This document shows, one piece after another, positions 1 to 6,528 of a DNA stretch of 6,529 nucleotides. Location: assembly GCA_016209785.1 (NCBI GenBank), contig JACQVM010000159.1:1-6529 (forward strand), in the 5' to 3' direction. The translations under genes and the position numbers were made by a program. This stretch comes from Candidatus Melainabacteria bacterium (GTDB lineage: Bacteria > Cyanobacteriota > Vampirovibrionia > Obscuribacterales > Obscuribacteraceae). Position 1 is the first letter of the stretch. Each line of letters opens with the position of its first letter. Under the pieces are notes generated by a model. That model worked only from the letters and a program-made list of their open reading frames with translations, did not search any database and was not told the DNA's origin.

Positions 1-1
1 A

Positions 2-700
2 AAGCCTACGCCATCAGCATCTGGCAAGCCTAAGCCAGAAAGCCAACGATCTAAGACAGACAACTACAATATCCTTGCTCTTCACAAGGCAGCAGATGTG
101 CCTCGAATTCCAACATCAACCACTATCCCTAGAACCAATGCTTCTCCTGCACAAGTACCAGACAGCACAAAGTTATCCTCGTCTGACAAGGCACCCCTGC
201 CGGTCTTCACACCTCTATCCCAAGAAGCTCAGAGACAACCTGTTAATAGCTCCAAGCAGAACCTGTCCACCGAAGAATTTATGCAGGAAGTTGATCCACC
301 TGAGCTTGTGGAGCTCATGGACAATGAAGGCAATCACGGTATACATGTATGGCAGCCTGGAGGCCGCTCCTCGGGTGGCACGGGAGCAGCCTCTGAATTA
401 GCAAAGTATCTCAAAGAACTACACAAGCGCATTAAGGCTGCCTGGTTGCCACCGAGAGGGCAAACCAGAACAACTGAAATACTTTTTCGCATCCGAAAGA
501 CAGGAGACCTGGTCTTGGTTCGGGTGTTACATTCTTCAGAAGACAGTCAGTCAGACAGACAAGCCATAGAAGCTATCACAGCCTCTGCACCTTTCAGCAA
601 GCTCCCACCTGACTGCAGTCTGCCTTATCTCGATGTAAAATACACCTTCAATTACAGCGTAGACCAGTTAAGTGAAGTACATATGCAGGCAGTACATTAA
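2..700 (+). CDS. TonB C-terminal domain protein, 5' end outside window
   Basis: The reading frame is open from base 2 to the TAA at 698-700 (232 residues visible) with no stop before it, so the start lies upstream; the GTG at 98 is only an internal Val codon. Residues 1 to about 130 are a low-complexity linker rich in Pro, Ser, Thr, Lys and Gln, ending in a Gly/Ser-rich patch (GGRSSGGTG). Residues about 133-220 (bases 398-661) match the TonB_C fold: an amphipathic first helix (YLKELHKRIKAAWLPP), a strand with FRIRKTGDLV, a helix with DRQAIEAITASAPFSKLP, and a closing strand YTFNYSV. In TonB and TolA-like proteins this domain sits in the periplasm or envelope and contacts outer-membrane or envelope partners, with the linker spanning from an N-terminal membrane anchor. 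The anchor is not visible here. No ExbB/ExbD or receptor gene is in view, so classical energy transduction cannot be claimed. The gene converges with the hydrolase, leaving 4 bases between the stop codons. Confidence 0.8.
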   Translation, partial: KPTPSASGKPKPESQRSKTDNYNILALHKAADVPRIPTSTTIPRTNASPAQVPDSTKLSSSDKAPLPVFTPLSQEAQRQPVNSSKQNLSTEEFMQEVDPPELVELMDNEGNHGIHVWQPGGRSSGGTGAASELAKYLKELHKRIKAAWLPPRGQTRTTEILFRIRKTGDLVLVRVLHSSEDSQSDRQAIEAITASAPFSKLPPDCSLPYLDVKYTFNYSVDQLSEVHMQAVH

Positions 701-712
701 CCAATTAATGTA
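693..712. repeat. Perfect 8-bp inverted repeat spanning two convergent stop codons
   Basis: TACATTAA (693-700) is followed by the 4-base loop CCAA and then TTAATGTA (705-712), an exact reverse complement. The left arm carries the TAA of the TonB gene and the right arm carries the TAA of the opposing hydrolase gene, so both proteins end in His-stop. It could act as a small bidirectional 3'-end structure, but the stem has only one G-C pair and no T-tract follows on either strand. An efficient intrinsic terminator is therefore unlikely. Confidence 0.5.
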
Positions 713-1616
713 AGGGTAGTTTTCTTGCAAGACTGTTCAGGAACTGGCAAAGTGCTTCACGATACTCACGGCTGTCACACGGCATGTCGTTATGTCCAGC
801 TTGCGATACTAGAATGAGCTGCTTGGGCTCATTACAATTGGCAAAAATGAGCTTCGAGTGCTCAAACGGCACCACGTGGTCTGACGTGCCATGAAACATC
901 AGCACTGGCACGTGCACCTGCTTGATCTGCTCCACATTGTCAAAGTGCGGTGCAGGAAACAAAGGCTCCGGAATGATATTTAGCCATGTTATACCTGCTT
1001 GTGCAACTCGCGGTAACGATCCAACCGCAGATTGTAAAATTAAACCCGCAGACGGCTTCATGGAAGCTACCTGGCATGCAACTCCCGTGCCGATTGATTC
1101 GCCAAAATTAACTATGCTGTGCTCAGCAAATCCTAGTTTGCTCCGCGCAAACTCATAGACGCTAAGCCCATCGTCGCTCAAACCTGCCAGGCTTGGCTTA
1201 CCGCTACTCTTTCCATATCCTCTGTAGTCATACAGCAATACTGCTGCTCCGCAGCCCATGACAGCATTTGTAAGATAAAGGCGATGAAGAATGTTTCCGG
1301 CATTTCCGTGGTGCACTATGACCAGCAGTTTGGAATTGCTAGGGTTGAACAGCCAGGCATGCAGGCGATTATCATGGTTGCCAATGATAAAAAACTCCTG
1401 CAGTCCAGGCAGGTGTCGCGCCTTCTCGTAATACTCATCAGGAGGGAGCGGCCTCAAAGCTATGGACTCATACAGCGGCGAGCGTACTGCCAAGATTAGC
1501 GCCCCGTATGCTGCAACTAAGAATATGGCTAAAATACGCAACTGTTTCAGCCAATACAATTTCGTGGCTACAAGCAGCTGTTTGTCGGTCGGGGGAATCA
1601 TTGGTGTCTCCGACAT
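705..1616 (-). CDS. Membrane-anchored alpha/beta hydrolase, BEM46/ABHD13-17-like
   Basis: The protein has 303 residues and one likely N-terminal membrane segment (about residues 26-44, LRILAIFLVAAYGALILAV). The rest is a serine-hydrolase fold. The order of motifs is that of the BEM46/ABHD13-17 group: HHGNAGN at 102-108 (oxyanion region), DYRGYGKSSGKPS at 130-142, the nucleophile elbow GESIG at 172-176 with Ser174, the acid in HGTSD at 242-246 (Asp246), and the catalytic His in AGHND (His275). A complete Ser-Asp-His triad is therefore present. The family contains esterases, thioesterases and lipase-like enzymes; the substrate cannot be read from sequence. It is probably tethered to the cytoplasmic membrane. 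The ATG at 1616 is preceded by GAGAGGA with a 10-base spacer; Met6 is a weaker alternative. It lies 98 bases downstream of comEC on the same strand and may be transcribed from its own promoter or by readthrough. Confidence 0.88.
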   Translation of the reverse strand: MSETPMIPPTDKQLLVATKLYWLKQLRILAIFLVAAYGALILAVRSPLYESIALRPLPPDEYYEKARHLPGLQEFFIIGNHDNRLHAWLFNPSNSKLLVIVHHGNAGNILHRLYLTNAVMGCGAAVLLYDYRGYGKSSGKPSLAGLSDDGLSVYEFARSKLGFAEHSIVNFGESIGTGVACQVASMKPSAGLILQSAVGSLPRVAQAGITWLNIIPEPLFPAPHFDNVEQIKQVHVPVLMFHGTSDHVVPFEHSKLIFANCNEPKQLILVSQAGHNDMPCDSREYREALCQFLNSLARKLPLH

Positions 1617-1649
1617 TGAACAGCTATCCTCTCAACAGCCAATTACTGG

Positions 1650-1678
1650 ATTGTACCAAGGTCGAACAGAGCTAGCCA
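1650..1678 (-). promoter_or_regulatory. Possible promoter for the hydrolase gene
   Basis: Read on the minus strand, TACAAT (1650-1655) matches the -10 consensus at 5 of 6 positions. It follows a weak -35 candidate TGGCTA (1673-1678, 3 of 6) with a 17-base spacer. Transcription would begin about 25-30 bases ahead of the hydrolase ATG, leaving room for its ribosome site. The weak -35 makes this a suggestion only. Confidence 0.3.
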
Positions 1679-1714
1679 GCACAGCATGAGAGCAGACACC
1701 TCCCTATAGATCTC

Positions 1715-4000
1715 TTAGCGGACCTGCTGTTCCTGGATTCTAAGCTTTACATTGGAGGTAGATATATCGTCAGCCACTAAGACAACCTCACAGCCGGCCA
1801 GAAATACCAAGTGAAGAGGGTGGAGCTGCTCAAGTTGTTTCTTAACCCGCCAGAGCTGGTGTCTAACACACTTATCGTCAATAATCAGCCAAGATGGATG
1901 ACAGTGCTGAATGAGCTTCTCCAAATTAGCCACCATCGTCATCGTGGTCAGTCTGCGTCTTTTTTGTTGAGCCAGATGACCTTCTGAAAGTGAGGACACA
2001 ATTACAGCAGTACAATTTGAAGGCAACCTCTCGACATTCCAAGGTTGCTGAGTGTCTTGCACGACAACAAGTGTCATCTTAGGCTGCTTCACATCAACAA
2101 TAGTAAATGCGCCTTGCTGTGTCACAGAGACCCAAGGTAATGTCTCTTCTTCAACCTTTGCTCCCATGTAACCAAGAAACCTTTGCACTTGCTTGGTGCG
2201 CGCATCCCCAATTGACATAGCTTCATGCTGAGCGTTGACCAAGACTACAGTTTGTGGGAAACAGGCCAGAGTAAGGTATGGCAAAGGACACTGCCAGACT
2301 AGTCCACCACAGGCACCCAGAAAAGCAACCAGGCAACCAATCCTAAAGTGTTTTGCTCGCAAGGACACAATCATCAAGGCAAATGTCACATAGAATGCTA
2401 TAAACAATAAAGGCTGCGGCGGTCCAGGAGCTAACTTAGCACAGTCCCAGGATGAAAGATATGTGGCTCCCGCAAGCATCCCCTTGAGCGGATAACGAGC
2501 AATACCATCCAGTATCAAGGTCACCACAGGAGACACATATCCTGTAAAATCAAGCACAATTGTAGCTGAGGAAATGAAGCCCAGCACTGTCACAAGCGGG
2601 ACAACTGCGGCAGCCAATAAATTGGCTGGCAAAAACAACAGTCCTATCTGCCAGAAGTAGGCAAGCTGCAATGGAAGAACACTTAGCTGCGCAACAACTA
2701 TCACAGCAATAGTTTCGCTAAACCAACGTGGCAGTCCACGCAGAACTGACGAGGAAAGAGCGCAACCCACATCATGGGCACCGCATATGATGCCTGCTGT
2801 AGCCAGGTACGAGAATTGCAGTCCTATATCTGCAACCGTCAGGGGATCAAATGTAAGTGTTGCAAGCAGTGCAACTGCTAAAGCAGAAGGCGCATAGAGA
2901 GTGCGAAACAAAACTCGTGACAGCAGAAGGAGGCTGCACATACACGAGGCCCTCATTACCGACGGCGAAGGGCCTGCAAGCAACACAAATCCTACCATGG
3001 CAAGAAAACATATCGCATTCACTGCCCATCGGCTTCGAACAAGAAGTCGACTGAGCCAGAAGGTCGTTCCTGTTACAAGCGTGAGGTTAAAACCGGATGC
3101 CGCCAGCACATGGGATAATCCAATATCCCTGAAACTTTCCTTTATGGATGGTGCCAGGTCAACAGCCCGATCTCCTAAGATCATCGAAGAGAGAAGATTA
3201 CCCTCAAGATTTCCTGCATATTTTTCGTGAAAGGAAATGATGTGAGCCCTAACATCAACAATTATCTTACTGAGACAAGATAGCAAGTTTGCTATGCTTA
3301 AACCATTTGTGGTGGCTGTCTCTGAGGTGTTGACGAGCTGAACAGCCGTCGCTGGGGCAGCCGTTAGGCAAAATATGCCACGACGCCGCAAATACTGGCC
3401 ATAATCAAACTGCCATGGGTAATGTTTATCCGGAGGACCCTTCAATCTAGCCTTTACCTCAATTATTTGTCCATCGTGGACAGGCATAGTACCACCATAT
3501 ACAGCGAGCACAGTCGCACCAGATAGTCGACTTCTTACAGGGAAAAGCATTTCTTGTGGATAAACTTGCATCCTAGTAACACCTGAGGAGCCAGCCGGCA
3601 GGACGCCAGCAATTCGGCCACGAAACATCACAGCACCTCGGGCAAGCCAATGGCATAAATCATGACAGTCAGGACTAGGTAAGCGCCAAAGAAAATACCC
3701 CCAGAACAACACTGGTAACAGTGGCAACAACCAGCACAACTTTGCTTGCCGTCGTGCCCATACCAATACTAACCCTACAAGCACAGGCACTATAAGCCAT
3801 GCTGGTGACAAAGATGCATTGGCCAGCATTGCCCCACTTGCAGACAGCAACGAGGCCCAAACCATAAGACGTGGACCACAAGTTGCCTTGCTAAAGTTAG
3901 ACAGGGCATGATCTAGGCTAGCCTTGAGGCATGCTTTAGAAAAGCATTGACTGAGCCTAGGTTGCCATCTCAACGCCAAGGCAAGCTGGGAAGTGAACAT
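1715..4000 (-). CDS. comEC: ComEC/Rec2-family DNA uptake channel with atypical C-terminal domain
   Basis: From the ATG at 4000 the protein has 761 residues. ComEC forms the inner-membrane channel that passes single-stranded DNA into the cell during natural transformation. N-terminal membrane segments lie at about 48-106. A DUF4131-like OB-fold follows at about 126-221 (FRGRIAGVLP, then FDYGQYLRRRGI at 198-209). The Competence domain follows at about 270-550, with hallmark blocks SSMILGDR (271-278), GLSHVLAASGFN (294-305), PSVMRA (346-351), DIGLQFSYLATAGI (391-404) and LPANLLAAAVVP (457-468), plus many membrane helices. Residues about 571-761 sit where many ComEC proteins carry a metallo-beta-lactamase-like domain, but no HxHxDH motif is present. 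The frame stays open further upstream to a TTG at 4057 (780 residues), and an ATG at 4024 is also possible. The ATG at 4000 is preferred because GGGGGA lies 6 bases before it. proS ends 107 bases upstream on the same strand, so co-transcription is plausible. Confidence 0.9.
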   Translation of the reverse strand: MFTSQLALALRWQPRLSQCFSKACLKASLDHALSNFSKATCGPRLMVWASLLSASGAMLANASLSPAWLIVPVLVGLVLVWARRQAKLCWLLPLLPVLFWGYFLWRLPSPDCHDLCHWLARGAVMFRGRIAGVLPAGSSGVTRMQVYPQEMLFPVRSRLSGATVLAVYGGTMPVHDGQIIEVKARLKGPPDKHYPWQFDYGQYLRRRGIFCLTAAPATAVQLVNTSETATTNGLSIANLLSCLSKIIVDVRAHIISFHEKYAGNLEGNLLSSMILGDRAVDLAPSIKESFRDIGLSHVLAASGFNLTLVTGTTFWLSRLLVRSRWAVNAICFLAMVGFVLLAGPSPSVMRASCMCSLLLLSRVLFRTLYAPSALAVALLATLTFDPLTVADIGLQFSYLATAGIICGAHDVGCALSSSVLRGLPRWFSETIAVIVVAQLSVLPLQLAYFWQIGLLFLPANLLAAAVVPLVTVLGFISSATIVLDFTGYVSPVVTLILDGIARYPLKGMLAGATYLSSWDCAKLAPGPPQPLLFIAFYVTFALMIVSLRAKHFRIGCLVAFLGACGGLVWQCPLPYLTLACFPQTVVLVNAQHEAMSIGDARTKQVQRFLGYMGAKVEEETLPWVSVTQQGAFTIVDVKQPKMTLVVVQDTQQPWNVERLPSNCTAVIVSSLSEGHLAQQKRRRLTTMTMVANLEKLIQHCHPSWLIIDDKCVRHQLWRVKKQLEQLHPLHLVFLAGCEVVLVADDISTSNVKLRIQEQQVR

Positions 4001-4006
4001 AAAGCT

Positions 4007-4012
4007 TCCCCC
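4007..4012 (-). promoter_or_regulatory. Ribosome binding site deciding the comEC start
   Basis: On the minus strand GGGGGA (4007-4012) lies 6 bases before the ATG at 4000. The upstream TTG at 4057 is preceded only by AACTAAAGA and the ATG at 4024 by a distant GTGGAT. The position of this purine run is the main reason for placing the comEC start at 4000. Confidence 0.5.
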
Positions 4013-4107
4013 AAACTGGTCCATTTCAAATACGGATCCACTGCCTAATTGGTTCAATCTTTAGTTATTCTCGATAAAGCCTTTGTCTACATGTGTTTTC
4101 TTCAGAA

Positions 4108-5841
4108 TTATTTGACATGCATGGAAACCAGCTTTTCCTTAAGCAGATGTGCAGCCTCTTGCACTGAAACATTTACGGTGCTTCTGGTAGTTCGATCAGT
4201 CAGTTCGACCTGACCGCTATCGATCTTTTTGCCGACTGTTATTCGATAGGGTACTCCGATAAGATCCGCATCATTGAACTTGACACCCGCACGTTCGTCA
4301 CGATCGTCCAAGAGGCTATCCATGCTGAGCTCCTTGAGCTGTGTGTGGATTTTTTCTGCGACAGCCAGTTGCTGTTTGTCTTTGACATTCACCGGAAGTA
4401 CTAAAACTTCGAAAGGTGCCACAGACACAGGCCAGGTTAATCCTTGTTCGTCGTGACACAGTTCAGCAACAGCCGCTATCAACCGCTCAACACCGATGCC
4501 ATAAGAACCCATGACTAACGGTTTTCTAATTCCTTCCGGTCCGAGAACTCCAGCATTCATGCTTTCTGAATAGCGAGTACCCAACTTGAATATGTGTCCA
4601 ATCTCAAGTCCTTTTGTCATCATTAAGGTGTTACCACATTTGGTACATTCTTCATTATCTCGAACTGTATGTAAATCAGCCCACTGATCGATCATTATGT
4701 CACGCTCCACCGAGACGCCGCGCAGGTGAAAGTCGTCTTTATTTGCACCAGTAATCATATTCATTCGTCCGCGCAATCTTTGATCCGCCACGATCTGCCT
4801 GATATTCTGGTCAGAGCCCGTGCGGACGGCGCAAGCGCCTAGAGAACCAGGTTGAGCGCCAAGAGCCTCCACAATCTCCAGATCAGATGCTTGCCTCAAG
4901 ACTGCAGCTCCCAGCACAGACTGCAACTTTGTCTCGTTCAACTCCTGATCACCCTGTAGGAGTGCTAGTACGAGGTATCCGTCAGCAGAATATACAAGTG
5001 TCTTGATTTGTTGACTGGCAGGTGCCCCTGTCGGAAACTGTTCTAGTTCACGTATTGTGCGGATGCCAGGAGTGGCAAACTCGATCAAGGGTTCATGTGT
5101 ACACTGCTGATTATTGATCCTGATCTTGGATTCAGCCCTTTCCAGGTTTGCTGCGTAATCACACATGCGGCATAAAACCAATGTGTCCTCACCGGCCTCG
5201 GTAAGAACCATGAACTCTATTGAGTTGCTTCCTCCCATCGCTCCTGAACTCGCTTCAACGGCTCGGAAACTCAAGCCACAACGGTTGAAGATGCGACAGT
5301 ATGCAGCATGGTGCTGCTGGAACGATCTATCAAGCCCGTCATTGTCGAGGTCAAATGAATACGAGTCCTTCATTGTAAATTCGCGCACCCGTAACAATCC
5401 TCCTTTGGGCCTCGCTTCGTCTCTAAACTTTGTTTGTATTTGATACCAAGTCTGGGGAAGTTGCTTATATGAATCAAGGCTCGCACGAGCTATTGATGTG
5501 AAAACTTCCTCGTGCGTTAGTCCCAAAGCTAGCTCTGAACCCTTTCTGTCTTGGAAGCGAAACATTATATTCGCGACCGCGTCCCTCCTCCCCGACTCAT
5601 CCCAGAGTTCAAGCGGTTGTAGCGCGGACAGTGCAAACTCTTGTCCTCCGATGTTATTCATCTCTTGCCGAATGATCTCAATGACTTTGAGGCGTACCCG
5701 TTGCCCCAGAGGCAAAAGACTATAAACACCTGCGGTCAGTTGCCTGATGTATCCTGCTCTGACGAGCAGTCGGTGGCTTGCCGCTTCCACATTTGCGGGT
5801 TCTTCACGTAATGTAGGAATGAACATCTGTGACCAACGCAT
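4108..5841 (-). CDS. proS: Prolyl-tRNA synthetase, bacterial type with editing insertion
   Basis: This 577-residue class II synthetase charges tRNA-Pro with proline in the cytoplasm; its length matches the roughly 570-residue bacterial type (E. coli-like). Class II motif 1 lies around 46-68 (GQRVRLKVIEIIRQEMNNIGGQE). The THEE segment is at 109-112. Motif 2 is at 139-163 (FRDEARPKGGLLRVREF). Motif 3 is at 445-460 (GSYGIGVERLIAAVAE). Residues about 218-395 form the INS/YbaK-like editing domain between motifs 2 and 3, flanked by Cys pairs CRMC (224-227) and CTKC (399-402). The C-terminal anticodon-binding domain covers about 475-577 (LLDDRDERAGVKFNDADLIGVPYRI). The editing-domain loop usually written GxxxP reads GSLGA at 332-336, while the likely editing Lys (Lys280 in IKTLV) is kept. 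The ATG at 5841 is preceded by GAGGA at 5851-5855, 9 bases away, a good ribosome site. A terminator-like hairpin lies upstream in the leader. Confidence 0.97.
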   Translation of the reverse strand: MRWSQMFIPTLREEPANVEAASHRLLVRAGYIRQLTAGVYSLLPLGQRVRLKVIEIIRQEMNNIGGQEFALSALQPLELWDESGRRDAVANIMFRFQDRKGSELALGLTHEEVFTSIARASLDSYKQLPQTWYQIQTKFRDEARPKGGLLRVREFTMKDSYSFDLDNDGLDRSFQQHHAAYCRIFNRCGLSFRAVEASSGAMGGSNSIEFMVLTEAGEDTLVLCRMCDYAANLERAESKIRINNQQCTHEPLIEFATPGIRTIRELEQFPTGAPASQQIKTLVYSADGYLVLALLQGDQELNETKLQSVLGAAVLRQASDLEIVEALGAQPGSLGACAVRTGSDQNIRQIVADQRLRGRMNMITGANKDDFHLRGVSVERDIMIDQWADLHTVRDNEECTKCGNTLMMTKGLEIGHIFKLGTRYSESMNAGVLGPEGIRKPLVMGSYGIGVERLIAAVAELCHDEQGLTWPVSVAPFEVLVLPVNVKDKQQLAVAEKIHTQLKELSMDSLLDDRDERAGVKFNDADLIGVPYRITVGKKIDSGQVELTDRTTRSTVNVSVQEAAHLLKEKLVSMHVK

Positions 5842-6039
5842 TTTAAGTTATCCTCGAATAAGTTCAGAACCAAACAAAAAGAGCCACTCCATAAGAGGTG
5901 GCTTCGAAATTGTGCGTTTACTTTTTTTAGTTATCGACTAATGTAAATGCTCAAATCCGCCCACCTAGATGCTGGGTTGGCTGGGTTTGGCGCTGGTGCT
6001 GAAAATGACAATTTGACCATAACGTCTTATTATGCCGGA
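5842..6039 (-). other. proS leader / intergenic region
   Basis: No intact gene is visible in these 198 bases. Reading toward proS, the region may first contain the decayed tail of the PIN gene: in one frame RRYGQIVIFS (near 6025-5996) recalls the family's C-terminal strand. Next comes a short direct repeat on the plus strand (GCTGGGTTG at 5971-5979, GCTGGGTTT at 5980-5988), then AGGTGG (5961-5966 read in reverse). It ends with the terminator-like hairpin (5903-5872) and the GAGGA ribosome site of proS. No convincing -35/-10 pair was found between the hairpin and the ATG, where only 30 bases remain. Confidence 0.5.
5872..5903 (-). terminator. Intrinsic terminator or attenuator ahead of proS
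   Basis: On the minus strand AGCCAC (5903-5898) pairs perfectly with GTGGCT (5887-5882). Two more pairs form across a one-base bulge, and the loop is about 5 bases. The stem is followed after one C by TTTTT and then GTTT (5880-5872). This is the classic shape of a Rho-independent terminator for leftward transcription. It ends about 30 bases before the proS ATG. It may close the upstream TPR/PIN-remnant transcript or attenuate proS. On the plus strand no T-run follows directly, so it is not clearly bidirectional. Confidence 0.6.
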
Positions 6040-6303
6040 CTATTGGAATTTGTCAATTAAATGTTCATAGCCAATAACGACACAGTCACGGACATGGCTG
6101 TCCATGAGCTCTTTGGTACGTTCAAGTTGCTCCCTGCGCAAGTCGGGACGCTGCTTTAGTAGAGCAGCAATCCACTCTTCGTGTATGTGCGCACTCCATT
6201 TGGCACGAAACAAGTCTGTCATTGCCAGGTGCATCAACAGATCGCGCAGCTGTGCCGGATAGATAATCCATGCTTCATAGACAACAGTAAAGCTTGATGG
6301 CAC
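6040..6303 (-). pseudogene. Truncated PIN-domain (VapC-like) toxin remnant
   Basis: The 87 codons resemble the first half of a PIN-domain ribonuclease family in which, from memory, proteins begin with a VVYDACVLYPAPLRDLL-like segment and run to roughly 180-200 residues. Seen here are FTVVYEAWIIYPAQLRDLLM (5-24), LFRAKW (31-36), IHEEW (40-44), RPDLRREQLERTKELM (52-67) and HVRDCVVIGYEHLID (70-84), then a TAG. PIN nucleases cut RNA using a cluster of acidic residues with bound metal. The first of these, normally Asp, is Glu10 here. The later acidic residues (PDPDDRHV-type block) are missing because of the early stop. The only available start is a GTG at 6303 with no clear ribosome site, and an in-frame TGA lies just upstream. 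Loss of the start context, an active-site substitution and loss of the C-terminal half together argue for a dead gene. A short expressed protein is not excluded. Confidence 0.65.
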
Positions 6304-6333
6304 GCCGGATCAACATGCGCCAGACGAAGATGG

Positions 6334-6387
6334 TCAGGGTTCCTGTCCCAAGCTTTGCTTGGCGCGACAGCAGAACTTTTCGTATGA
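6334..6387 (-). pseudogene. Possible tail of the cognate antitoxin
   Basis: A short stretch ending in TGA at 6334-6336 reads SYEKFCCRAKQSLGQEP. From memory, the excisionase-like/HTH antitoxins paired with this PIN family end in something like AYKxRxxxxRxxALDELxxLGQELGLY, directly ahead of the toxin. The resemblance is short and partial, but its position (30 bases before the PIN remnant, same strand) is where the antitoxin end would be expected. No HTH part is present, because the TPR gene's stop lies only 21 bases further upstream in the same frame. Treat as suggestive only. Confidence 0.22.
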
Positions 6388-6408
6388 CTGCGGCCGGTCA
6401 CCCTGCCA

Positions 6409-6528
6409 CTACTTGCCAGCAATTGCCCTGCCCATATTTTGAGCTATGACATCCAGTTGCTCTAAATCTGGATTACTAGGATCAAGAGCTCTTGCCTTCT
6501 CGAGTGCACCCTGAGCTTCATCATAATA
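6409..6528 (-). CDS. C-terminal end of a TPR-repeat protein, 5' end outside window
   Basis: The minus-strand frame entering at 6528 encodes 39 residues before TAG at 6409-6411. They begin YYDEAQGALEKARALDPSNP, which fits the second half of a tetratricopeptide repeat (Y-x-EA-x3-L-x-KA-x2-LDP-x-NP). A further helix DLEQLDVIAQNMGRAIAGK then closes the protein. TPR arrays mediate protein-protein contacts; nothing here indicates the partner or the N-terminal architecture. It is the most upstream gene on the minus strand in this window, and its transcript would run into the PIN remnant and the hairpin ahead of proS. A shadow frame covers part of it (6422-6234) but has no recognisable content. Confidence 0.75.
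   Translation of the reverse strand, partial: YYDEAQGALEKARALDPSNPDLEQLDVIAQNMGRAIAGK

Noticed and set aside
2847..3230. Several open frames of 60-109 codons on both strands inside comEC
   Set aside because: They overlap a well-supported membrane protein gene, have no recognisable motifs and are shadows of its codon pattern.
4001..4057. N-terminal extension of ComEC to the TTG at 4057
   Set aside because: TTG is a rare start, has no clear ribosome site, and the added residues look unstructured; the ATG at 4000 has GGGGGA at good spacing.
5930..5960. sigma-70 promoter for proS using TTGAGC and a TAACTA-like -10
   Set aside because: The spacing is 15 bases and the -10 match is poor; not strong enough to annotate.
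5842..5966. T-box riboswitch controlling proS
   Set aside because: A terminator precedes an aminoacyl-tRNA synthetase gene, but no AGGGTGGNACCGCG-type T-box sequence or specifier stem could be seen.
5971..5988. Two 9-base near-identical direct repeats GCTGGGTTG/GCTGGGTTT
   Set aside because: Only two copies and low complexity; no sign of an array, attachment site or regulatory iteron.
6348..6362. Perfect 6-bp inverted repeat CCAAGC-TTT-GCTTGG downstream of the TPR gene
   Set aside because: No T-run follows on either strand, so it is not supported as a terminator; probably incidental within the remnant region.
6234..6422. 62-codon minus-strand frame overlapping the PIN remnant and the end of the TPR gene
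   Set aside because: No recognisable motif or ribosome site; out of frame with both better-supported features.
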